Of a stretch of DNA of 33,960 nucleotides, positions 7,905-14,407 are shown one piece after another. The position numbers were made by a program, and so were the translations under genes. This stretch comes from JAVZJR01 sp964435235. Its GTDB lineage: Archaea > Micrarchaeota > Micrarchaeia > Anstonellales > Bilamarchaeaceae. Location of the stretch: assembly GCA_964435235.1 (NCBI GenBank), contig CAYSXZ010000020.1, forward strand, positions 1 through 33,960, given 5' to 3'. Within the stretch, counting starts at the first letter, position 1, and the number at the start of each line of letters is the position of its first letter. The notes beneath the pieces were generated by a model. That model saw only the letters and a list, made by a program, of their open reading frames with translations. It was not told where the DNA came from and made no database searches.

Positions 7905-9206
7905 ATGTTTGGAACTTCTGGTATTAGGGGTCTTTATGGCAGTGAAGTCAATGAAAAGCTTGCGCTCATTGTTTCTAACATCTTTGCCGATGATGTAGTT
8001 GCTGTAGGAAAGGACATAAGAAAAACTAGTAGGCCGATTGCACATGCTATTTTTGCTGGAATTATCTCTGCAGGTATGGATGGGATAGACATTGGTATAG
8101 CCCCAACACCAACAGTTGCATTTGCTACAAAAATAAAAAGAATAAAGGGAATAATGATAACTGCTTCGCATAACCCGCCACAGTATAATGGTCTGAAGTT
8201 TTTTAAGAACGGCATCGAAATCGGAAGAAATGATGAGAGGAATATTGAAGAAAGATATCTGCACCGTGAAACAAAGCTCGCTGATTGGAATAAAATAGGT
8301 CGTCTCATAAGCGATGATTCATTTATAGCAAAACATAAGGAATCCATCAAATCTCTTGTGAATATTCAAAAAAACAAGAAAGTGCGAGTTGTCATAGATT
8401 CGAATGGGGCTGGTGTTGTAATTACGCCGCAACTCTTTCGCGAATTTGGTTGCGATGTAATAAGCATAAATAACTCTATCGAAGAGTTTTCTAGACCGTC
8501 CGAACCAAACGCAAAAAATCTCGAAGGACTTTCTAAAAAGGTAATCGAAAGCAGGGCTGATTTTGGAATCGCGCATGACGGTGATGCTGATAGATGTGTT
8601 ATAATAGACGAACACGGGGAGATTTTACCGTTTGATGTTCAGCTTTCTATAATGATTGAACACGAGCTGGAAAGAACCAGAAATAAAAGAATCGTCTCGA
8701 CAATAGAATCTTCCCTTATCGTTAGAGAGGCCGTTGAAAGGAGTGGTGGAGAGTTAATTGTAACTCCTGTTGGTAGCGCTTATGTAGGGGAGGCGTTAGA
8801 GAGATATAATGCCATCTTCGGCGGCGAGCCTTGTGGTGAATACATCTATCAAAATGGAGTTCATGTACCGGACGGAGTTTTGTCAGCAGCAAAATTTCTT
8901 GAAATATACTTAGAAAAAGGAAAATTCTCGGAACTTAAGAAAAAATATAAAACATATCCGATATATCGTGATAAGTTTCATGCTGTAGACAGGGAGAGAG
9001 CTATAAAAAGAATAAAAACACAGCTTAGGACAGAGGGCAGAATTAATGAAGACGACGGAGTACGCGTTGACGAGGATGACGGCTGGTTTCTTATCAGGCC
9101 ATCTGGAACAGAACCTCTTATACGTTTAACAATGGAGTACAAAGATAAAGATAAACTGAAAAGAAAAAAATCAGAGTTAATCGAATTAATTAAGAAGAAT
9201 TTGTAA
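7905..9206 (+). CDS. Phosphohexomutase (phosphoglucosamine/phosphomannomutase)
   Basis: A 433-residue alpha-D-phosphohexomutase that moves phosphate between C6 and C1 of a hexose phosphate. The phosphoserine is S88 in T-A-S-H-N-P. The metal loop D-G-D-A-D-R is near residues 223-228, and the sugar-binding loop G-G-E-P-C-G-E is near 305-311. The C-terminal phosphate-binding loop R-P-S-G-T-E-P is near 401-407. The protein begins directly at the conserved G-T-S-G-I-R-G, so the start is secure. Substrate (glucosamine, mannose or glucose phosphate) cannot be settled from these motifs. It is divergent from the GS-like gene with only 69 bases between the starts. Confidence 0.92.
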   Translation: MFGTSGIRGLYGSEVNEKLALIVSNIFADDVVAVGKDIRKTSRPIAHAIFAGIISAGMDGIDIGIAPTPTVAFATKIKRIKGIMITASHNPPQYNGLKFFKNGIEIGRNDERNIEERYLHRETKLADWNKIGRLISDDSFIAKHKESIKSLVNIQKNKKVRVVIDSNGAGVVITPQLFREFGCDVISINNSIEEFSRPSEPNAKNLEGLSKKVIESRADFGIAHDGDADRCVIIDEHGEILPFDVQLSIMIEHELERTRNKRIVSTIESSLIVREAVERSGGELIVTPVGSAYVGEALERYNAIFGGEPCGEYIYQNGVHVPDGVLSAAKFLEIYLEKGKFSELKKKYKTYPIYRDKFHAVDRERAIKRIKTQLRTEGRINEDDGVRVDEDDGWFLIRPSGTEPLIRLTMEYKDKDKLKRKKSELIELIKKNL

Positions 9207-9265
9207 GCCCTGACCTGAAAAGGAATATTGCGAAAAAGAAAAAAATAACAAAAAGGTGGAACAGA

Positions 9266-10924
9266 TTAGTCCATTCCCATTTCTCCTGCTCCACCAGGTC
9301 CTTCCCTTCCCGAAGGCATTCCACCAGACTTTCCTTTCGAACTTATTATGTCATCTATTCTTAATATGAGCCTTGCGGTTTCTGTTGCAGAGCTTATTGC
9401 CTGTTTCTTTACCTTTGCTGGTTCTAGCACTCCGAGTTTCTCCATATCATCTATCTTGCTGTGAGTAACATCTACTCCATACGTGCTTCCTCCCTTCACT
9501 CCCTTGTGCTTATTCCTGAGTGTTACTATGGAATCTATCGCGTCCATACCTGCATTTTCAGCCAATGCCTTTGGAATAGATTCTAGGGCCTCTGCAAATC
9601 CCTGTATAGCGAGCTGCTCCCTCCCTCCTATCTTTACTGCATAGTCCTGCAGAGCCACGCTCATCGCCATCTCTGCGCATCCACCACCTATTACGTATTT
9701 TCCGTACTCTATGGTTGCACCGACTGCTCCTATGGCATCCTTAACAGCTCTTTCTACTTCGCTCACGACATGCTCTGTTCCGCCGCGAACGAATATGGAA
9801 ACGCTCTTTGGATCCTTGCATTCCCTAACAAATACCATCGCCTCTCCTGCTATCTTTCTCTCTTCTACAAGACCAGCGTAACCTAGGTCATTTTCGCTTA
9901 GGTCGTCGAGGCTTGAGGCTATCTTCGCACCGGTCGCTCTTGCCAACTTTTCCATATCGCTCTTCTTAACGCGCCTCACGGCCATTATCTTTGCCTTTGC
10001 AAGATAGTGCTGAGCAACATCATCTATTCCCTTCTGGCAGAAAACAACAGTCGCACCAGACTTCTGTATCTTATCGACCATCTCTTTTAGCATTTTCTCT
10101 TCCTGTCTTAAGAAACTTTCCATCTGCTCTGGTGATGTTATCTCTATCTTCGCATCCGTCTCTGTCTTTTCGATTTCGAGCGCTGCATCTAGAAGCGCAA
10201 TCTTTGCTCCCTTCACCATCTTTGGCATTCCTGCATGGACGACTTCCTTATCGACAACTATCCCGTTTATAAGCTCTGTGCCCATGACCTCTCCGCCCGC
10301 CTTTTTCTCTATCTGAATGAAGTCTGAATCTACGATGTACTTACCATCCCTTTTCTGCGCTACCTGTCTCAATGCAGCCACAACAATTTCAGCTATCTTC
10401 TTTTTCTCTTCCTCACTTCCTATACCCTTTGAGCCCATAGAAATCAAAGCTATCTTAGTCAAGGTTTTTGTATCCTCTGGGGTTACGTCTTTGCTTATTG
10501 CATCAAGAATCTTTCCCGCTTCCTGCTCTGCCATTTCATATCCTTTGATAATCGTGGTGGGGTGAATTCCCTGCTCGAGAAGGGTTCCTGCGTTCTTAAG
10601 GAGGTTTCCTCCAATTACAACAGAGGTTGTCGTTCCATCGCCTACTTCTTTATCCTGCGTTTTCGCAACCTCTACCATGAGCTTTGCTGCAGGATGGTCA
10701 ACGTTCATTTCTTCCAGAATGGTAGCACCATCGTTTGTTATCACTATGTCACCAAGGTCGCTTACAAGCATCTTGTCCATCCCTTTCGGGCCAAGGGTAG
10801 TTTTAACAATATTCGCCACTGCGTACCCTATTGCGATGTTTATCCTCATCGCATCCCTACCCAAAATCCTCTGCGCTCCTTCAGGGAGCACATACACTTG
10901 TTCTCCTCCTACCTGTTTTGCCAT
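9266..10924 (-). CDS. thsA: Thermosome subunit (group II chaperonin)
   Basis: A 552-residue archaeal chaperonin subunit that folds proteins in a double-ring ATP-driven cage. The N-terminal signature T-L-G-P-K-G-M-D-K-M-L is followed by the ATPase motif G-D-G-T-T-T (about 96-101). A group II apical domain without a separate co-chaperonin site follows, and the C-terminus is the usual Gly/Met-rich tail (M-G-M-D at the end). The ATG at 10924 follows AAAGGTGAT. It is the only chaperonin gene in the window. Its long upstream region contains a paired direct repeat that may be regulatory, which fits a heat-responsive gene, but that regulation is an inference. Confidence 0.97.
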   Translation of the reverse strand: MAKQVGGEQVYVLPEGAQRILGRDAMRINIAIGYAVANIVKTTLGPKGMDKMLVSDLGDIVITNDGATILEEMNVDHPAAKLMVEVAKTQDKEVGDGTTTSVVIGGNLLKNAGTLLEQGIHPTTIIKGYEMAEQEAGKILDAISKDVTPEDTKTLTKIALISMGSKGIGSEEEKKKIAEIVVAALRQVAQKRDGKYIVDSDFIQIEKKAGGEVMGTELINGIVVDKEVVHAGMPKMVKGAKIALLDAALEIEKTETDAKIEITSPEQMESFLRQEEKMLKEMVDKIQKSGATVVFCQKGIDDVAQHYLAKAKIMAVRRVKKSDMEKLARATGAKIASSLDDLSENDLGYAGLVEERKIAGEAMVFVRECKDPKSVSIFVRGGTEHVVSEVERAVKDAIGAVGATIEYGKYVIGGGCAEMAMSVALQDYAVKIGGREQLAIQGFAEALESIPKALAENAGMDAIDSIVTLRNKHKGVKGGSTYGVDVTHSKIDDMEKLGVLEPAKVKKQAISSATETARLILRIDDIISSKGKSGGMPSGREGPGGAGEMGMD

Positions 10925-11078
10925 ATCATCACCTTTTACATTTTTCTTATTATATCTTTTCGAGTATTTTCAACTGAGATTCTATTCAGCGTGATTCATG
11001 CGATTAACCTTTCGATTTAAACGCATAAAATTTGCTAAAGTAAATATGACACTTATAATATACAAAACAAAATTTTTA

Positions 11079-11100
11079 AATGTTGATTTCAATGTTGATT
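11079..11100. promoter_or_regulatory. Direct repeat AATGTTGATT x2 upstream of the thermosome gene
   Basis: Two perfect 10-base copies (11079-11088 and 11091-11100) are spaced 12 bases apart, close to one helical turn. On the minus strand they lie just upstream of an AT-rich TTTAAAAATTTT stretch that could serve as TATA element. The arrangement would suit a dimeric regulator bound to one DNA face. Chance similarity in AT-rich DNA is possible. Confidence 0.3.
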
Positions 11101-11286
11101 AGGCTGTTGCGAATTATCTATGAAAGTTTAACTTTGACTGTTACTTTGCAATGATACTACAGCACACGATTAGCAGAAATCGTGTGAACGACGACTCGTT
11201 CACATCTCTTCGCTTACTTCGCAAGCTCAGATCGTCTTATGAGATGATGGTAATGGTTTTAAATTTGCAGCGGCCTAGAGTACTAT
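11101..11286. other. Gene-free stretch with overlapping perfect hairpins
   Basis: This stretch lies between the 3' end of the nucleotidyltransferase gene and the thermosome promoter region, and I find no credible ORF in it. It contains a perfect 9-bp hairpin (11163-11171 with 11178-11186, loop AGCAGA). It also contains a perfect 8-bp hairpin (11184-11191 with 11196-11203, loop CGAC). The two share three bases and so cannot both close fully. A longer-range CATCTC/GAGATG pairing (11203-11208 with 11241-11246) and a GCTT/AAGC hairpin near 11212-11226 follow. It may encode a small RNA, an RNA switch, or be the remnant of a mobile element. Confidence 0.4.
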
Positions 11287-11916
11287 TCAAACAGATTTCA
11301 ATTCCTTGAGAAAGTTCTTCTTCCATTTTGCAAATTCATTAAAGTCCAATCCTAGATATTCCACATCATTCGGATTGAAAAGCCGTACTTCATCATCCAA
11401 TGTTTCAATAAACCCTTTTAATGAAAATTTTGATACAATTTCCTTATATTTCTTAATCGAAAAACCAGAATGTATCAAGATCGTAAGAATGTCTATCAAA
11501 TCTTTCCTTCCCTTTATTGATCCTCTCCTCTCAATTTCTGCTCCTTGCTTCATGATCACAAGCACTTCTGGGTATGGAACCTTTAGACCTTTTACGTTTG
11601 CTATATATTCTTTTAGATGCTCAACTGGAAATGATAGTTTTGAATATCCTGGGAGATAAAGACCAATGTCGAATTCGCCCATCTTTATTTCGTATTTCTT
11701 CAGTCTTTCGTTCTTCTCAAGCTGAAATTTTCTTCTAAATGTATTGAGCGTATCATAGTCTACCACAAGATCTATGTCCTTTGATTTGTGGGTGCCTGTC
11801 CAGAGAAATGCAGCCCATCCACCAATCACTATAAAACCATATTCTTGGGAGAGCGAAACTAATTTTTCCCAGCTTTTTTGTGTAACGATCTCAGACCAAA
11901 ATTCTCTTACTTTCAT
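11287..11916 (-). CDS. AbiEii-like nucleotidyltransferase (toxin-type)
   Basis: A 209-residue protein with a minimal nucleotidyltransferase fold. The motif G-G-W-A-A-F-L-W-T-G is near residues 32-41, followed by D-I-D-L-V-V (about 47-52) supplying the two metal-binding aspartates. This layout is shared with AbiEii toxins and related stand-alone transferases. The ATG at 11916 overlaps the upstream stop as ATGA, so translation is coupled to the upstream HTH partner, the usual order for AbiEi-AbiEii type IV toxin-antitoxin pairs. The longer frame up to 11964 is less likely. Toxicity and substrate are inferred from the family and context only. Confidence 0.7.
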   Translation of the reverse strand: MKVREFWSEIVTQKSWEKLVSLSQEYGFIVIGGWAAFLWTGTHKSKDIDLVVDYDTLNTFRRKFQLEKNERLKKYEIKMGEFDIGLYLPGYSKLSFPVEHLKEYIANVKGLKVPYPEVLVIMKQGAEIERRGSIKGRKDLIDILTILIHSGFSIKKYKEIVSKFSLKGFIETLDDEVRLFNPNDVEYLGLDFNEFAKWKKNFLKELKSV

Positions 11917-12479
11917 TCGAACAACCTTTTTTCTAGAGCAGTTAGGTACTCCTTCGCGTACCACTCCTTAAGGTTCCACAGATCAACGTATATCTGCGGG
12001 ATTGGTGCTATATTGCCTGGGGGCATATACTCGTCCATTTCAAGAACAAATATATTAGGCGGGCCTTTTGACTTGGGAAACCTTTCCTTTATCTCTTCAA
12101 GAGCTTTTCTATTTGCGTACACGTAGACTTCACCGTAATCTGCTGGAGCTTCGTTATAAAGAAAACGGTAGCCAGAACAGGCAGTAAAAACTACATCCGA
12201 AGGCATTCCCCCTTCTATTTTCTGTACTGGAAGATCGCTTCTTGTTGTATATCTAATATCCTTTGCAATATTTCTTGTTGTGGCCCAAAAGATAAGGATT
12301 TTTCTTAAGTTGATAACGTTAAAGGAACGCGTTTTCTTTTCCACAGCACCTATAGACGCGAGCGGTTTCAACGCATTATTTACTGTAGATAAAGAGAAAC
12401 CAAATTTTCTAGACAGAGAAAGTTGGGTAAACGAAAGTTGTTTTCTCTACCATTTCTCAGAGAGATTTGCGAATTTCAT
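11913..12479 (-). pseudogene. Winged-helix AbiEi-like partner interrupted by in-frame TAG
   Basis: Read from the ATG at 12479, the frame gives M-K-F-A-N-L-S-E-K-W, then a TAG stop (12447-12449). It continues in the same frame through a winged-helix-like segment (T-Q-L-S-L-S-R-K-F-G-F-S-L-S-T-V-N-N-A-L-K) to the stop at 11913. Without the TAG the product would be about 188 residues. The only downstream start I see is a TTG at 12371, inside the recognition-helix region, giving 152 residues without a full HTH. TAG is a normal terminator for other genes here. The gene is therefore probably a recent nonsense mutant, a truncated but used antitoxin, or a readthrough case. The AbiEi assignment rests mainly on the coupled AbiEii-like gene. 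Confidence 0.6.
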
Positions 12480-12515
12480 TTCAAAATCTTATCCTAAGCT
12501 GTTGCAGATCTGAGA

Positions 12516-12806
12516 TTACTGCTCGCTCTTCGTATTGAAGCTTCCTGGACCACGAGGAAGAGGGATGGATTTAAGCGCTCCGCTTTCCCTTCTTACTACA
12601 ACGATCCATTCGCCCTTTCTATAAAAAGGAACGCCTACCTCTACAACCTGACAATCTAAAGCCATTCTAGAGGGCCAGTATATAAGATCTCTTTTCTTTT
12701 TGTTCTCATCCTGCCCGCATTGCGAACTTCTGAATGCTTTTGCTGCTGCAACATTCTTATCCGCATTTTCAAACCCTTTTACAGATTTAAATTTTAATGT
12801 TATCAT
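12516..12806 (-). CDS. Small hypothetical protein
   Basis: A 96-residue protein with a basic first half and a short beta-rich middle (V-V-E-V-G-V-P-F-Y then E-W-I-V-V-V). It has two cysteines and a polar C-terminus. I recognise no family. A good TATA box at 12830-12837 lies about 27 bases before the ATG, suggesting leaderless transcription. The interrupted HTH gene begins 36 bases downstream on the same strand, so all three genes may be co-transcribed and this could be part of that module. The promoter spacing supports a real gene more than the protein sequence does. Confidence 0.55.
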   Translation of the reverse strand: MITLKFKSVKGFENADKNVAAAKAFRSSQCGQDENKKKRDLIYWPSRMALDCQVVEVGVPFYRKGEWIVVVRRESGALKSIPLPRGPGSFNTKSEQ

Positions 12807-12829
12807 GTTATTAATAATGCACGCAAGTG

Positions 12830-12837
12830 TTTATAAA
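12830..12837 (-). promoter_or_regulatory. TATA box TTTATAAA for the 96-residue gene
   Basis: A consensus archaeal TATA octamer, centred about 27 bases before the ATG at 12806 and so well placed for a leaderless transcript. It may also drive the downstream HTH and nucleotidyltransferase genes. The octamer is palindromic, so its direction is set only by spacing. Confidence 0.6.
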
Positions 12838-12867
12838 TGTTGTGGTAAAAGGTAAAAAATAGAGAGT

Positions 12868-12965
12868 TGCAGGGGACCGGATTTGAACCGGTGAAGACAC
12901 TAAGTCACAGGATTTCTTAGATGTTCTTAAGTCCTGCGCATTTGACCAGGCTTTGCTACCCCTGC
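12868..12965 (-). tRNA. tRNA-Leu(UAA) with 12-nt mini-intron
   Basis: On the minus strand the acceptor GCAGGGG/CCCCTGC, D stem GCA/TGC with GGTC loop, a long variable arm, T arm ACCGG-TTCAAAT-CCGGT and discriminator A identify a class II tRNA-Leu. The anticodon is TAA. The anticodon stem CAGGA/TCCTG is separated by 19 bases instead of 7. A bulge-helix-bulge with central CTTA/TAAG, bulges AGA and AAA and an ACATC loop places a 12-base intron at 12914-12925, after position 37. The mature tRNA would be 86 nt. The intron is close to the smallest that can form this motif. Confidence 0.9.
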
Positions 12966-13020
12966 ACAACATAGATAGAGGCTGCTTTATGCATTTCTGT
13001 GACGCCCCTTATGTGAGCCC

Positions 13021-13039
13021 ACCTGAGAAAAACTCAGGT
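13021..13039. terminator. Perfect 7-bp hairpin between two tRNA genes
   Basis: ACCTGAG and CTCAGGT pair perfectly around a five-base A loop, between tRNA-Ser and tRNA-Leu(UAA). On the minus strand this follows the end of tRNA-Ser by about six bases. It could be a processing or termination signal for the tRNA-Ser transcript. No U-run follows it, so a classical terminator is uncertain. Confidence 0.35.
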
Positions 13040-13044
13040 TTGAC

Positions 13045-13196
13045 CGCCGAGGGCAGGATTTGAACCTGCAATCCCAGAGGGATCGGTTTTCGAGACCATG
13101 AGGACGATGTTCTAAGGTTCATCGAACTCCATGGAGTTCGAGACCGACGCACTACCTGATTTCACGCCTTGCTTAATGGCTTTATGCGACCTCGGC
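13045..13196 (-). tRNA. tRNA-Ser(CGA) with a D-loop intron and an anticodon-loop intron
   Basis: On the minus strand the acceptor GCCGAGG/CCTCGGC, discriminator G, T arm GCAGG-TTCAAAT-CCTGC and variable arm TCCC-TCT-GGGA identify class II tRNA-Ser. The anticodon stem TCGGT/ACCGA frames CGA. The D stem GCAT/GTGC encloses 31 bases. A hairpin with GCC/GGC and a flanking AAA bulge suggests a 21-22 base intron at about 13161-13181, leaving a normal GG-containing D loop. A second intron of about 48 bases (13089-13136) splits the anticodon loop. Its exact borders are ambiguous because GGTCTCGAA occurs at both junctions. Removing both gives about 83 nt. Confidence 0.85.
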
Positions 13197-13250
13197 GAAC
13201 GAAGTGAGCTGAGGGCAGTGACAGCAAGTGCATGTCACTCCAACCTCGGC
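13197..13250 (-). repeat. 54-nt acceptor-mimic hairpin unit abutting tRNA-Ser
   Basis: Reading the minus strand into the tRNA, this unit starts with the tRNA's own first seven bases (GCCGAGG). It continues with TTGGA, a hairpin GTGACA...TGTCAC, TGC and CCTCAGC, and ends in TCACTTCGTTC directly before the tRNA. GCCGAGG can pair with CCTCAGC at six of seven positions, imitating the acceptor stem. The same scheme occurs upstream of tRNA-Leu(CAG) at 23065. Linker and TTGGA/TGCCC parts are conserved, while the hairpin sequence differs but keeps its pairing. Confidence 0.6.
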
Positions 13251-13308
13251 TATATGATTATAGATGATTAGCAAATGATTTAAAACATCTTTGGAGATGT
13301 ATGAGGTT

Positions 13309-13710
13309 ATGAAGGAATCAGTTATACTCACGAATAATATCGCGAAAGAAGACTGGCAATCCCTTGCTCACCTAATGATGTCTCTTAATACTGGTGTGGA
13401 TGGGAGAAAAGAAACGAAAAAACTTAAAAAGAGGGTAGGAGTGATAAGGGAAATACTGCGTGTTTTTATGAACAATATGAGTAACTCTCAACACATTGAA
13501 CTTTCCTTTTTAGTTGGTAGCATAAAAATGGTAGAAAAACTTGAAATTGATTATGAGATTTATGATATAAAAAACAAGGAATTTATAATATTCCTGAAAT
13601 TATTTGTAAACAAATTAGAAAAGCAAAAGATTATAGCAAAAAAAACTATGGAAAGAAGGATAGAACTAAACAAGCTCAAAGGGGCTGTCGAAGATGCATC
13701 GTATCTATGA
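13309..13710 (+). CDS. Hypothetical helical protein
   Basis: A protein of about 133 residues, mostly helical and rich in Lys, Ile and Leu, without a motif I can name. A TTTAAAA element near 13279-13285 lies about 27 bases before the ATG at 13309, which favours this start and a leaderless message; an ATG at 13297 and a TTG at 13291 are in the same frame. The end overlaps the start of the cupin PGI gene by 17 bases, so the two are translationally linked. This suggests a metabolic or regulatory partner, but nothing in the protein shows that directly. Confidence 0.6.
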   Translation: MKESVILTNNIAKEDWQSLAHLMMSLNTGVDGRKETKKLKKRVGVIREILRVFMNNMSNSQHIELSFLVGSIKMVEKLEIDYEIYDIKNKEFIIFLKLFVNKLEKQKIIAKKTMERRIELNKLKGAVEDASYL

Positions 13711-14407
13711 AACTCCGCTAAGAATAGAATTAATAGGATCAAGGCTTTTTGTTAATGGAAATGAGCAAACGCGCTCCACAAGAAAACTCTCAGAACTGAA
13801 AGATGTTATGATGAGTGATATAGATATATCCGAACACGGCGATCTTGAGATGTATTATGTCTTTAGAAATATATTCAAAAGCAACGGAATTCGCTATGAT
13901 AACACGCTCATTCCAGATAGAAGAATCGCGGGTGAATGCGCAAAGACGTATGGACACTGCCACCCAATCGCTGAAAAGAATCTCTCCTATCCAGAGATTT
14001 ATCAGGTGCTTACCGGGGAAGCGGTTTTTATCCTTCAAACAGAATCTTCTGGAAGAGGGGTAGATGTGATCATAGTCGATGCAAAAAAAGGAGATGTCGT
14101 ACTAATTCCGCCAAATTACTGCCATGTTTCAATAAATGCTGGAAGTGAAAATCTTCTACTTGGAAATGCAGTTGCAGACGAATTCGAATCGGATTATACG
14201 GTCTTCAAGGAGAATCACGGTGCTGCATACTACTATTCAGAAAATGGAGAACTTATCCATAACACGAATTATTTCATAGCAAAAAACAAGAGAATAACTG
14301 CAAATGAACTTAATAGTATATATAATTTTAAGTGTAATGATATTCTTACAGAATTATACAGCAATCCGAAAAAATTCGAGTTCTTGAAAAAACCGAGCTT
14401 GTTATAA
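13694..14407 (+). CDS. Cupin-type glucose-6-phosphate isomerase
   Basis: A 237-residue archaeal-type PGI, which interconverts glucose-6-phosphate and fructose-6-phosphate using a metal in a cupin barrel, unrelated to the bacterial enzyme. The metal motif T-Y-G-H-C-H-P is near residues 93-99. The glutamate lies in P-E-I-Y-Q-V-L-T-G-E-A near 111. The second cupin motif is D-V-V-L-I-P-P-N-Y-C-H-V (about 134-145), with the last metal-binding histidine. Length is slightly above the ~190-residue cPGI norm because of extra N- and C-terminal segments. It ends six bases inside the convergent alaS gene. Confidence 0.92.
   Translation: MHRIYETPLRIELIGSRLFVNGNEQTRSTRKLSELKDVMMSDIDISEHGDLEMYYVFRNIFKSNGIRYDNTLIPDRRIAGECAKTYGHCHPIAEKNLSYPEIYQVLTGEAVFILQTESSGRGVDVIIVDAKKGDVVLIPPNYCHVSINAGSENLLLGNAVADEFESDYTVFKENHGAAYYYSENGELIHNTNYFIAKNKRITANELNSIYNFKCNDILTELYSNPKKFEFLKKPSLL

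Noticed and set aside
12447..12449. TAG in the HTH gene as a pyrrolysine codon
   Set aside because: TAG ends several ordinary genes here (for example at 542 and 1057), and no pyrrolysine genes are seen. A nonsense mutation or a later start is simpler.
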